Shown piece by piece: positions 1-5,405 of a stretch of 5,405 nucleotides of DNA; position 1 is the first letter of the stretch, and every line of letters begins with the position of its first letter. The stretch comes from JABWBR01 sp036741235. GTDB lineage: Bacteria > Bacteroidota > Bacteroidia > Chitinophagales > Saprospiraceae. Location: positions 1 to 5,405 of the forward strand of contig DAINSQ010000244.1 of the NCBI GenBank assembly GCA_036741235.1. The letters run 5' to 3'. The notes below the pieces were generated by a model. That model was not told the origin of the DNA, did not search any database, and saw nothing but the letters and a program-made list of their open reading frames with translations. The position numbers were made by a program, and so were the translations under genes.

Positions 1-34
1 AAGGCTTGGGAGTCGCCTCCTGCCCGGGATTGGT

Positions 35-54
35 CGTTTCGACTCCGCTCAACG
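35..54. repeat. Possible REP-like intergenic repeat core
   Basis: The outer four bases on each side pair (CGTT at 35-38 with AACG at 51-54) around the core TCGACTCCGCTC. From memory, cores of the form TTCGACTCCGCTCA, often flanked by short complementary arms, recur between genes in several bacterial genomes, including Bacteroidota. This could therefore be a copy of such an interspersed repeat placed after a transcription unit. The family assignment rests on recall of the motif, not on a search, and only one copy is in the window. Confidence 0.4.
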
Positions 55-68
55 ATCGGCAAAGATCG
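53..68 (-). terminator. Weak hairpin after the leftward operon
   Basis: CGATC (53-57) and GATCG (64-68) are perfect inverted arms around a six-base loop. The hairpin sits 33 bases past the stop codon of the last leftward gene, in a position suited to ending or stabilising that transcript. No T-run follows on the minus strand, so it does not meet the usual rule for an intrinsic terminator. It could be part of the neighbouring repeat rather than a terminator. Confidence 0.25.
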
Positions 69-100
69 CCAAGTCGCCCCCTCCCGCGCCTGTCCAACAT

Positions 101-619
101 TTAAGGCCGCGGAGGGAAGATCCCCTGCATCGCTATACAAAAATTCATCGTGAGATAAGGCTGCATGTTATTATGAGGGAGCGAGGCCCCGGAGACAGAC
201 AGCGCTTGCTGTGCCATAAACCCTGTGCCTGCCGTTGGCGAATACACGGCGCGGTTGGTGGTAGAGGGCACCTGCCCGGCAGGGGCATTGGATTCAGCGG
301 GATTGCCGGTGGCAACGCCTAGCGTGTGGCTGTGTGCAGGGATCTCGCTGATTAGCAGGGAGACGGTCTCAGCGCCGCCGGTCTCGCCCAGATCATGCAG
401 GCTGAGTCCGGGGCCTTGTTCCGGATGCATAGGCGCCCGGCCCATCAAATCAGGCAAAGAAAAAGTACTTCGCCCATCTCCTCCGTAAGTAGTCCCCAAC
501 AATGAAAACAAGGCTGTATTTTGAGATATGGGTAAGAGCTGCCCATCGCAATAAGCCCAGCCGGTAGGCGCAAAATTGAATCCGAATATTCTTATTTCCG
601 CTAAAAAAGGATCCGTCAT
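101..619 (-). CDS. Phage tail collar / MdpB-family protein (collar C)
   Basis: A 172-residue protein of the tail-collar family (Pfam Phage Collar, COG4675 'microcystin-dependent protein'). The N-terminal collar fold is clear: W21, C24, GQLLPI at 26-31, GTTYGGDG at 42-49 and LPDL at 55-58 followed by GR at 60-61. The PAHSH motif puts histidines at 96 and 98, and the C-terminal block has HNNMQP at 149-154 and GIFP at 166-169. The family is related to the tips of phage tail fibres; its role in bacteria is not established. There is no signal peptide, so the protein as read is cytoplasmic. It is the last gene of the leftward set, 52 bp after collar B. The ATG at 617-619 is preceded by A-rich sequence (ACAAAAAAACAAATC) with no Shine-Dalgarno. 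It is the most divergent of the three: the conserved LPDLRGR of A and B reads LPDLMGR here, and the segment after it is longer (HPEQGPG). Family assignment is firm, function is not. Confidence 0.93.
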   Translation of the reverse strand: MTDPFLAEIRIFGFNFAPTGWAYCDGQLLPISQNTALFSLLGTTYGGDGRSTFSLPDLMGRAPMHPEQGPGLSLHDLGETGGAETVSLLISEIPAHSHTLGVATGNPAESNAPAGQVPSTTNRAVYSPTAGTGFMAQQALSVSGASLPHNNMQPYLTMNFCIAMQGIFPPRP

Positions 620-639
620 GATTGATTTGTTTTTTTGTC

Positions 640-668
640 AAAAAAGCGATTCCAGCGTTTCGTCCTGG
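640..668 (-). terminator. Possible attenuator between collar B and collar C
   Basis: Read leftward, the spacer after the collar B stop has CCAG (668-665) and CTGG (655-652). An inner CG-AAA-CG pairing gives a six-pair stem with a two-base bulge. Six bases later comes a run of six T (645-640). This resembles a weak intrinsic terminator and could lower expression of collar C relative to A and B. The stem is short and the T-run is not adjacent, so it may have no effect. The same T-run and the A-run after it form the A-rich leader of collar C. Confidence 0.25.
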
Positions 669-671
669 CTT

Positions 672-1175
672 TTAGGTCGGCGAGGGAAAGATACCGAACA
701 GCGAAATGATAAAATTCACACACAAATAGGGCATCATGTTATAATGCGGCTGGCTGCCGCCTGCGCTGGTCACTGCCGACGTATTAAAGGTTGGACCGTC
801 GGGGTCGGAAATATAAAGGTCAAAACCCGTAGTAGCCGCATATATATTATTATCGGGAATATTGGTAGATCCGCTATTACTGGAAGCGATAAATGGGTGG
901 GTATGTGCCGGTATCTGGCTGGTAGTTAGCGTTACTGTTTCGACGCCTCCGGTTTCGGCCAGGATAAACCCATTACCCTGATGTATAGGGATGCGGCCTC
1001 GAAGATCGGGCAGCGCAAAGGTATTCTCCCCGTCGCCGCCGTAGGTGGTGCCGATTAGTTGAAACAGCGTCTCATTTTCAGAGATGGGGAGCAATTGTCC
1101 CTCGCAGAACATCCAGCCGACGGGGGCGAAATTGCCCGCGAACATCCGGATTTCTCCTACATATGGTTGTGCCAT
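672..1175 (-). CDS. Phage tail collar / MdpB-family protein (collar B)
   Basis: A 167-residue protein of the tail-collar (MdpB, COG4675) family. Diagnostic blocks are W21, C24, GQLLPI at 26-31, GTTYGGDG at 42-49 and LPDLRGR at 55-61. PAHTH at 89-93 carries histidines 91 and 93, HYNMMP lies at 144-149 and GIFP at 161-164. Residues about 95-138 are low in similarity to the sister proteins and rich in Ser, Asn, Thr and Asp, consistent with an exposed variable loop. In phage T4 short tail fibres an HxH motif binds zinc at the trimer axis; a similar role for H91/H93 is inference. There is no signal peptide or membrane segment. The gene is the third of the leftward set, 39 bp after collar A; the start is the ATG at 1173-1175, in a leader without Shine-Dalgarno. 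Two blocks match collar A DNA exactly (18 and 20 bases), showing these two are the closest pair. Biological role unknown. Confidence 0.93.
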   Translation of the reverse strand: MAQPYVGEIRMFAGNFAPVGWMFCEGQLLPISENETLFQLIGTTYGGDGENTFALPDLRGRIPIHQGNGFILAETGGVETVTLTTSQIPAHTHPFIASSNSGSTNIPDNNIYAATTGFDLYISDPDGPTFNTSAVTSAGGSQPHYNMMPYLCVNFIISLFGIFPSPT

Positions 1176-1190
1176 AGTTGATTATTTTAG

Positions 1191-1207
1191 AGAACAGTGG
1201 TTCTGTT
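1191..1207. repeat. Small inverted repeat between collar A and B
   Basis: In the 39-bp gap, AGAAC (1191-1195) and GTTCT (1200-1204) pair around AGTG. Alternatively, AACAG (1193-1197) pairs with CTGTT (1203-1207). The two mutually exclusive five-pair stems lie 16 to 32 bases upstream of the collar B start codon. They could influence transcript stability or translation of B, or be chance. No T-run follows, so a terminator is unlikely. Confidence 0.25.
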
Positions 1208-1214
1208 GATCAAA

Positions 1215-1724
1215 TTAATTCTGGCTCGGGAAAATACCTTGTAATGCGACACAGAAGCTAATGGTCAGGAAAGGCTGCATATTGAGGTGCGCCTGGCTGC
1301 CGCCCACGCTGCTTACCATTGCGGGATTGAACGTAACAAGTCCCGCATTGGGGGGTGCATAGACGTTATTGGGAGATGTATTGGTCGGATACCTGTTGGT
1401 TGGATTACTCGACCTGGTAGTGGCGTCGCTGCTGGTTCGCACCAGGTGATTGTGCGCCGGCATTTCCGAAATATTCAGGGTATGGGCCTGTTCGCCGGCC
1501 CGCTCGCCCATTGTATGCCCGGAGCCCTGATGGATGGGCACACGGCCGCGCAGATCGGGCAGCGCAAAGTTGGTTTGCCCATTGCCGCCGTAGGTGGTGC
1601 CGAACAAGGAAAAAAGCCCCTGATTTTGGTTGATCGGCAATAACTGTCCATTGCACAATGCCCAGCCCTGTGGGGCAAATACGAAACTCATCATGCGAAC
1701 TTCACCCAGGAATGGTTCTGCCAT
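1215..1724 (-). CDS. Phage tail collar / MdpB-family protein (collar A)
   Basis: A 169-residue member of the tail-collar (MdpB, COG4675) family and the first of three tandem paralogues in transcription order. It begins MAEPFLGEVRMMSF and carries W21, C24, GQLLPI at 26-31, GTTYGGNG at 42-49 and LPDLRGR at 55-61. PAHNH at 89-93 has histidines 91 and 93; HLNMQP lies at 146-151, C158 follows, and GIFP is at 163-166. Residues about 95-140 form the variable segment, here rich in Asn, Thr, Ser and Pro. Its length is typical for the family. There is no signal peptide. The ATG at 1722-1724 starts 30 bp after the stop of the upstream Tat-signal gene, supporting co-transcription; the leader is AT-rich with no Shine-Dalgarno. 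The collar fold is known from tail-fibre tips, but the function of these stand-alone bacterial proteins is not established. Exact DNA matches to collar B point to duplication or gene conversion between them. Confidence 0.94.
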   Translation of the reverse strand: MAEPFLGEVRMMSFVFAPQGWALCNGQLLPINQNQGLFSLFGTTYGGNGQTNFALPDLRGRVPIHQGSGHTMGERAGEQAHTLNISEMPAHNHLVRTSSDATTRSSNPTNRYPTNTSPNNVYAPPNAGLVTFNPAMVSSVGGSQAHLNMQPFLTISFCVALQGIFPSQN

Positions 1725-1754
1725 ACAAATTATGTTTTAGGTGTAAATGTTAAT

Positions 1755-2381
1755 TTATACCAGCTGATGTGTCGATAGGGAGGTATTCCTGAAGATTTCG
1801 ACGCCCCGCTTGTTTATCGCCAGCGTAGTCAGTTTCATGCCTTCGGCGCCATATTGCGGCGCAACGCCGAAGCTGCCTTTGTTCGTGTGATAGAAGGCCC
1901 CCATCTGCGGCCCGCTTGTGTATCCTCCAACCGGCAGCACATAATCTGCCGTGTCGGGGCCCCATTCGGCCTTCGCTTCAAGTAGCGCGATGGCTTCCAA
2001 ATGGAAGGACGACAACATCGTTAACGGCCTCCACTCATCAAGCGCTGTTTTTTCAAATACCGCTGCGGAAAAATCGAGCAAGCCGGCCTGCGCATGCCGC
2101 AATTCAATGGCGCAGCAAGCGTATTTCCCCTGGCCGAATTGGCGCCAGCTGCCTGATACCTCCCGGAAATCGCGATATGCGCGAGTTTGCAACTGCTTTT
2201 TGAGCAATTCATCCAGCGAGTCGGGTACAGACCTCATGAGCCGGGCGCCTGCCAACTGCTGGAATTGCCCCCACCACTGCATATAAAATGCTTGGCGGTT
2301 ATCAAAACCTAATGAGCCGGGCATAAGCATAAAGCCGCCCAGGCTTAATCCTGTGATATGCAAGAATTCTCTGCGTTCCAT
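1755..2381 (-). CDS. Unrecognised protein with twin-arginine-type signal
   Basis: A 208-residue protein whose family I do not recognise. Its N-terminus, MERREFLHITGLSLGGFML, has the RRxFL core of a Tat signal followed by a hydrophobic stretch (about 9-20). This suggests folded export across the inner membrane. No clear A-x-A cleavage site or lipobox cysteine is seen, so it may stay anchored. The mature part is soluble-looking, with aromatic residues near the front (FYMQWW, 32-37), adjacent cysteines at 89-90 (YACC), a helical middle (about 105-140) and a glycine-rich stretch (LPVGGYTSGPQMG, 149-161). The reading frame extends nine codons further up to a TTG at 2408, but I chose the ATG at 2379-2381 because it puts the RR at residues 3-4, usual for a Tat signal. 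It is the first gene of the leftward set, 30 bp before collar A, so a role connected with the collar proteins is likely but undefined. Tat assignment is inference from the motif. Confidence 0.8.
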   Translation of the reverse strand: MERREFLHITGLSLGGFMLMPGSLGFDNRQAFYMQWWGQFQQLAGARLMRSVPDSLDELLKKQLQTRAYRDFREVSGSWRQFGQGKYACCAIELRHAQAGLLDFSAAVFEKTALDEWRPLTMLSSFHLEAIALLEAKAEWGPDTADYVLPVGGYTSGPQMGAFYHTNKGSFGVAPQYGAEGMKLTTLAINKRGVEIFRNTSLSTHQLV

Positions 2382-2481
2382 GTAGCAAGACGATTGAAAT
2401 TGATCCAATTGGGGCCATATAATTATAGCATTACAAGGCCTTACCCCCTTTCTGAAGGAGCCGGCAATAACAAATGGCTTC

Positions 2482-2494
2482 TTGATTAAATCAA
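2482..2494. promoter_or_regulatory. Perfect inverted repeat, possible operator
   Basis: TTGATT (2482-2487) and AATCAA (2489-2494) are exact inverted copies around a single A. The one-base centre makes an RNA hairpin unlikely and suits a dimeric DNA-binding protein better. It lies between the predicted leftward promoter and the Tat-signal gene, about 55-70 bases after the predicted start point, where a bound repressor could block elongation. AT-rich spacers produce such palindromes by chance fairly often. Confidence 0.3.
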
Positions 2495-2555
2495 CAAAAA
2501 ACGTTTGGGTGGGACATTAAATCAGTACAGATCAAATATGATACAACTCTCCCTG

Positions 2556-2587
2556 CAAATGTATATTATTTTTTTATTAGTCTGAAA
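2556..2587 (-). promoter_or_regulatory. Candidate Bacteroidota promoter for leftward operon
   Basis: Read on the minus strand, TACATTTG (2563-2556) matches the Bacteroidota -7 consensus TAnnTTTG exactly. Twenty bases upstream is TTTC (2587-2584), one change from the -33 element TTTG. This is the expected spacing for the phylum's primary sigma factor. Transcription would begin near 2549, about 170 bases before the ATG of the Tat-signal gene. No comparable motif was found in the three short gaps inside the operon, in keeping with one promoter for all four genes. Confidence 0.5.
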
Positions 2588-2614
2588 GGAATAAATACAT
2601 TTTCTTTATATTTG
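2581..2614 (+). promoter_or_regulatory. Candidate Bacteroidota promoter for surface-protein gene
   Basis: TATATTTG (2607-2614) is an exact match to the Bacteroidota -7 consensus TAnnTTTG. TCTG (2581-2584), one change from the -33 element TTTG, lies 22 bases upstream, near the long end of accepted spacing. Transcription would begin about 2621, leaving a leader near 195 bases before the ATG at 2816. A second, weaker -7-like sequence, TTGATTTG at 2757-2764, has no matching -33 element. The -33 region overlaps that of the opposing promoter. Confidence 0.45.
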
Positions 2615-2815
2615 CGTCGTTGGAAGATTCTTATTATCAATAAGACCAGAACAAACAATTACAGATCACATTGATGCTCCCCTCAAATTGGCAATCGCTT
2701 GGGTTTGCCGCCTCTAGTTTTCTTTACTAACTCACAAAGAAACACATACTAAATAATTGATTTGAATCTTGTCCGTATCGTCTTGATGCGGGGCAAAAAC
2801 TAAACAACCTGTAGT

Positions 2816-5405
2816 ATGAACTTATTTACGACCTACATTTTGAGCGGCCTTGTACTACTGCTCTTCAGCGTTGGCAACGACTATCGCCAGGAAACGCAGA
2901 CGACCCGCCAAAAAACAGCTGCAGCTACCGAGGAAGTAGTAAAGTCATTTATGACCCCAACGATCACGGCTACCAAAACTGATATTATCAGCAATGACGT
3001 GGCCCCGCTTGGCCTTGCCTCACCCGGCGACGAAATTACCTACCTGGTAGAAATATCCAATACGGGTAATATGGACGCGACCTCAGTCAATTTTCTTGAC
3101 AACCTCGACGTCAATACTACCCTTGTAGGCGGCTCGCTGGTGTGTTCTCCGGTACCCCTGCCCGATAGCTATAATGTATTCGGCAACGTCAGGATCAACG
3201 TGCCTGCAGGCAGCGGCCTATTGGTCAACGACCAGAACCCCTGCAACACCGGCACGCTCTCGGTCAGCGCCGTCAATACCTCCGGCACACAGGGCAACGT
3301 AACTGTTAATCCCGACGGCAGTTTTACGTTTAATCCGGCAGCCGGATTTAACGGCACAACCACTTTCACTTATACGGTTACCAACGGTACTTTTGCAAAA
3401 ACGGGTACGGTTACCCTGAACGTATCGGGCCGCATCTGGTTTATCGACAACAGCCAGGGTACCAACGGCGATGGCCGCCTGGGAACGCCTTTTAACAGCA
3501 TTGCCAATTTCAATTCGGGCGCATCGGGCGGTTCGGCCGGCGATATCATTTTCCTGTATCGCCAAACAGCGAGCAATTACGCCGGCGCCGGTTTGACGCT
3601 CAAAAACAATCAGTACCTCATCGGACAGGGCGCGAGCAGCGGTATTGCTGCCATTACGGGCATCACGCTGCCGCCGCACAGCCAGGCATTACCTTCCACC
3701 GGTGGCACAAACCCCATCATCGCTCACAACGCCACTGCCGTTACCCTCGGTTCGGGCAACCAGCTACACGGCTTTAATGTGGCTAATACAGGTGGTACCG
3801 GCATCCTCGGCGCCTCGGTGGGCAACCTGAAAATCCGCGATTTAAGCGTGGCCAACTCCGGAGGTACAGCGCTCAACTTTGCATCAGGCGCGCTGGACGT
3901 TATCATTAAAAAACTCGATGCGTCCAACGCAACAATTGGTTTCGCGCTTTCTTCCACTACCGGCAGCTTTACCGTAGAAGGAACCGGTACAACAGACGGT
4001 TCGGGCGGTACGATTCAAACGATCACCCAGCGTGGCGCCGATATCCAGACGGCTACCAATATCACCCTGAAAAACATGACCTTTACCAATGCCAATACCG
4101 CCGATGCGGGAGGGCTGAATACCTGCGATGTAAATAACACGCTGGCTTGCCATGGCGCTTTATACTTGAGAAATATCACTACTGTGACGTTAAATAATAT
4201 TGACGTCAACGGCGCCGAAGAGCAGGGCCTTAATGGCAATAATATTTCAGCCATGACCATGACCGACTGCATCTTCACCAACTGTGGCGACGAGCAATAC
4301 GAAGGTAGCGTCAAAATCAGGGAACTCAGCGGCACGTGTTCTATCACTAATTCTACATTCTCGCTTGCAGAAAACGAGCTGGTGGAAATCTTCAACACAA
4401 CCGCTACGAATACCCTAAACCTCTCAGTAATCGGGTGTACTTTCTCGAATACTTTTGACAAAGGTTTCGGCGCCAAAGGGTTTTATTTTAGCGGCACTTC
4501 CAGCCAAACCCGCAATATTGTGGTGGATAATTGCAATTTTGCCGAGCTTAAATCCCAGGGCGTTTATATCAATGCCAGTGCAGGTACGCTCAATGTCGAT
4601 GTTACGGATAGTAACTTTTCCAAAGGCAGTAAAAAATTCATGGACGGGGTACATATCCTGCCCCAGGGTTCGGCCAATGCCAATATCAATATATTGCGAA
4701 ATATCGTAACATCGGCAGGCGGTACGGCCATCCTGGTGCAAGGCAGCGGCAATGCCGTCTTCCAGGCGCGCGTCAATCAGAACTCGGTAACCGGGCCTAA
4801 TTCCTGCTCCGACTGTGTGCTGGGAGGAGGCGAAACGCCGGGATGCAACTGTTTCGGCGATGCCATCACCGTATGGGCTACGGAAAATTCCTCCGGCAAG
4901 GCGAATGTGATGTCCAATACTATTAGCGGAATAGACGATTCAGGCAGGGGCATTTATGCCAATACGCGCGACGATGCAGACATGAATATTTTGATTTCCG
5001 GCAATACGGTTTCAGTGGCTGATGACGCCTGGTTTGCTATTGATGTGGTTTCAGGTCAACCCGGCACTTCACAAACCTCCTTTCTTTGCGCTGCACTCAT
5101 CGGTAATACAATCAATAATACGGCTGTCACCCCGGTATTTGCGCATGTCCGTACCCGAGCAACTACGAATGTATCTCCTTCTACTGCTACGCTGAATGTA
5201 CAAGGAGGCGCTTCGCTGGCACAGGTTTGGGACAATAACGGCAATACGCCTACAACAACTTCCATGGCTCCGAATCCCCCTCCACCCTCATTGTCCTTTT
5301 CTACAAGCGGCGCTGGTACCGAGAATTTAAACTTCAATCAAACTTGTTCCTATACCCTCACGCACCCCACCGCCCTGGCCGCCCCGGAGGAAGAGCTGGT
5401 TGCCA
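2816..5405 (+). CDS. Secreted DUF11/Ig-like/beta-helix surface protein, 3' partial
   Basis: One uninterrupted frame runs from ATG 2816 to the window end (863 codons plus one base), so the C-terminus is missing. An in-frame TAA at 2801-2803 and no intervening start fix this ATG. Residues 1-20 (MNLFTTYILSGLVLLLFSVG) form a hydrophobic export signal, unusual in having no Lys or Arg before the core. Residues about 48-116 resemble DUF11 (PF01345: SPGDEITYLVEISNTGN, then VNFLDNLD and TTLVGGS). Residues about 118-204 are a cadherin/VCBS-like Ig domain (VTVNPDGSFTFNPAAGFNG, then FTYTVTNG). IWFIDNSQGTNGDGRLGTPF at 207-226 is the junction motif I associate with this protein type. From about 240 to 770, recurring short strands of the NITLKNMTFTN and INILRNIV kind with Asn ladders indicate a right-handed parallel beta-helix. 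A CxxC and a CxC lie at 664-679, and a Pro-rich linker at 819-825. It is probably an adhesin or surface-structure protein, likely exported by type IX secretion; that route and the ligand are inference, because no sorting domain is visible. Confidence 0.9.
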   Translation, partial: MNLFTTYILSGLVLLLFSVGNDYRQETQTTRQKTAAATEEVVKSFMTPTITATKTDIISNDVAPLGLASPGDEITYLVEISNTGNMDATSVNFLDNLDVNTTLVGGSLVCSPVPLPDSYNVFGNVRINVPAGSGLLVNDQNPCNTGTLSVSAVNTSGTQGNVTVNPDGSFTFNPAAGFNGTTTFTYTVTNGTFAKTGTVTLNVSGRIWFIDNSQGTNGDGRLGTPFNSIANFNSGASGGSAGDIIFLYRQTASNYAGAGLTLKNNQYLIGQGASSGIAAITGITLPPHSQALPSTGGTNPIIAHNATAVTLGSGNQLHGFNVANTGGTGILGASVGNLKIRDLSVANSGGTALNFASGALDVIIKKLDASNATIGFALSSTTGSFTVEGTGTTDGSGGTIQTITQRGADIQTATNITLKNMTFTNANTADAGGLNTCDVNNTLACHGALYLRNITTVTLNNIDVNGAEEQGLNGNNISAMTMTDCIFTNCGDEQYEGSVKIRELSGTCSITNSTFSLAENELVEIFNTTATNTLNLSVIGCTFSNTFDKGFGAKGFYFSGTSSQTRNIVVDNCNFAELKSQGVYINASAGTLNVDVTDSNFSKGSKKFMDGVHILPQGSANANINILRNIVTSAGGTAILVQGSGNAVFQARVNQNSVTGPNSCSDCVLGGGETPGCNCFGDAITVWATENSSGKANVMSNTISGIDDSGRGIYANTRDDADMNILISGNTVSVADDAWFAIDVVSGQPGTSQTSFLCAALIGNTINNTAVTPVFAHVRTRATTNVSPSTATLNVQGGASLAQVWDNNGNTPTTTSMAPNPPPPSLSFSTSGAGTENLNFNQTCSYTLTHPTALAAPEEELVA

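Larger units (their letters stand above)
11..85. repeat. Imperfect direct repeat bracketing palindromic DNA
   Basis: The 14-base unit AGTCGCCTCCTGCC at 11-24 recurs as AGTCGCCCCCTCCC at 72-85, with 12 of 14 positions identical. The two copies enclose about 47 bases that hold two small palindromes. On the minus strand, bases 9-20 also form a short hairpin, GGAG and CTCC around a GCGA loop of the GNRA type. This lies directly downstream of the leftward gene set. It could be a remnant of an interspersed repeat or a small mobile footprint, but one occurrence cannot establish that. The arithmetic of the match is seen directly; any function is inference. Confidence 0.4.
2382..2815. other. Divergent intergenic region, AT-rich, no gene seen
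   Basis: These 434 bases separate the leftward operon from the rightward surface-protein gene. No convincing reading frame or RNA gene is present; a Shine-Dalgarno-like AAGGAG at 2455-2460 leads only to a three-codon frame. Composition is distinctly more AT-rich than the flanking genes. The recognisable content is a pair of back-to-back promoter candidates and one perfect inverted repeat, listed separately. The predicted start points would leave leaders of roughly 170 bases (leftward) and 200 bases (rightward), long enough for leader-level control, though I see no known riboswitch. Confidence 0.6.

Noticed and set aside
576..929. Plus-strand open frame of 117 codons across the collar B/C boundary
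   Set aside because: It overlaps two solid collar genes antisense; the product shows no domain or composition bias expected of a real protein.
1287..1643. Plus-strand open frame of 118 codons inside collar A
   Set aside because: It lies wholly antisense to a gene with unmistakable family motifs and its translation has no recognisable pattern.
101..1724. Prophage tail module
   Set aside because: Only collar-domain genes are present, with no other structural or replication phage gene in the window; stand-alone MdpB-type genes are common in bacterial chromosomes.
2382..2408. Longer start (TTG at 2406-2408) for the Tat-signal protein
   Set aside because: It adds nine residues before the RR pair using a rare start codon, while the ATG at 2379-2381 gives a normal Tat signal.
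2435..2442. AAGGCCTT palindrome in the intergenic region
   Set aside because: Eight bases with no spacing and no link to either promoter candidate; expected by chance.
3218..3679. Minus-strand open frame of 153 codons inside the surface-protein gene
   Set aside because: It is antisense to the continuous beta-helix frame; Arg/Ala-rich reading is the usual shadow of GC-ending codons.
4015..4476. Second minus-strand open frame of 153 codons within the surface-protein gene
   Set aside because: Same reasoning: the opposite strand gives a coherent repeat protein throughout, this one gives none.
1..5405. CRISPR array, tRNA or rRNA genes
   Set aside because: No regularly spaced identical repeats and no cloverleaf or rRNA-like sequence was seen on either strand.

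Overview
The window looks like a chromosomal segment of a member of the Bacteroidota. Three signs support this. The genes lack Shine-Dalgarno sequences and have A-rich leaders. The gene-free region contains two exact matches to the Bacteroidota -7 element TAnnTTTG. The large secreted protein has a DUF11 / Ig-like / beta-helix architecture that is common in that phylum. Coding GC is moderate (roughly half) and the central spacer is clearly more AT-rich. This taxonomic call is inference; no rRNA or other marker gene is present.

Layout: bases 1-100 are a gene-free tail with short palindromes and a direct repeat. Bases 101-1724 hold three tandem minus-strand genes for small phage-tail-collar proteins of the MdpB / 'microcystin-dependent protein' family. 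They are named here in transcription order as collar A (1215-1724), collar B (672-1175) and collar C (101-619). Just upstream on the same strand is a 208-residue protein with a twin-arginine-type signal and no recognised family (1755-2381). Gaps of 30, 39 and 52 bp suggest one four-gene operon read leftward.

A gene-free AT-rich stretch of 434 bp (2382-2815) follows and appears to carry back-to-back promoters. To the right, one very long plus-strand reading frame starts at 2816 and is still open at the window end (863 codons seen). It encodes an exported surface protein: a hydrophobic N-terminal segment, a DUF11-like domain, a cadherin/Ig-like domain, then a long parallel beta-helix with a four-cysteine insertion. 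The C-terminus, where a sorting domain would be expected, lies outside the window.

How the genes work together is not proven. The leftward set combines cytoplasmic-looking tail-fibre-like proteins with one predicted Tat substrate and has no other phage genes, so it is unlikely to be an ordinary prophage fragment. The divergent giant protein may share regulation with it, because the two predicted promoters overlap in their -33 regions.
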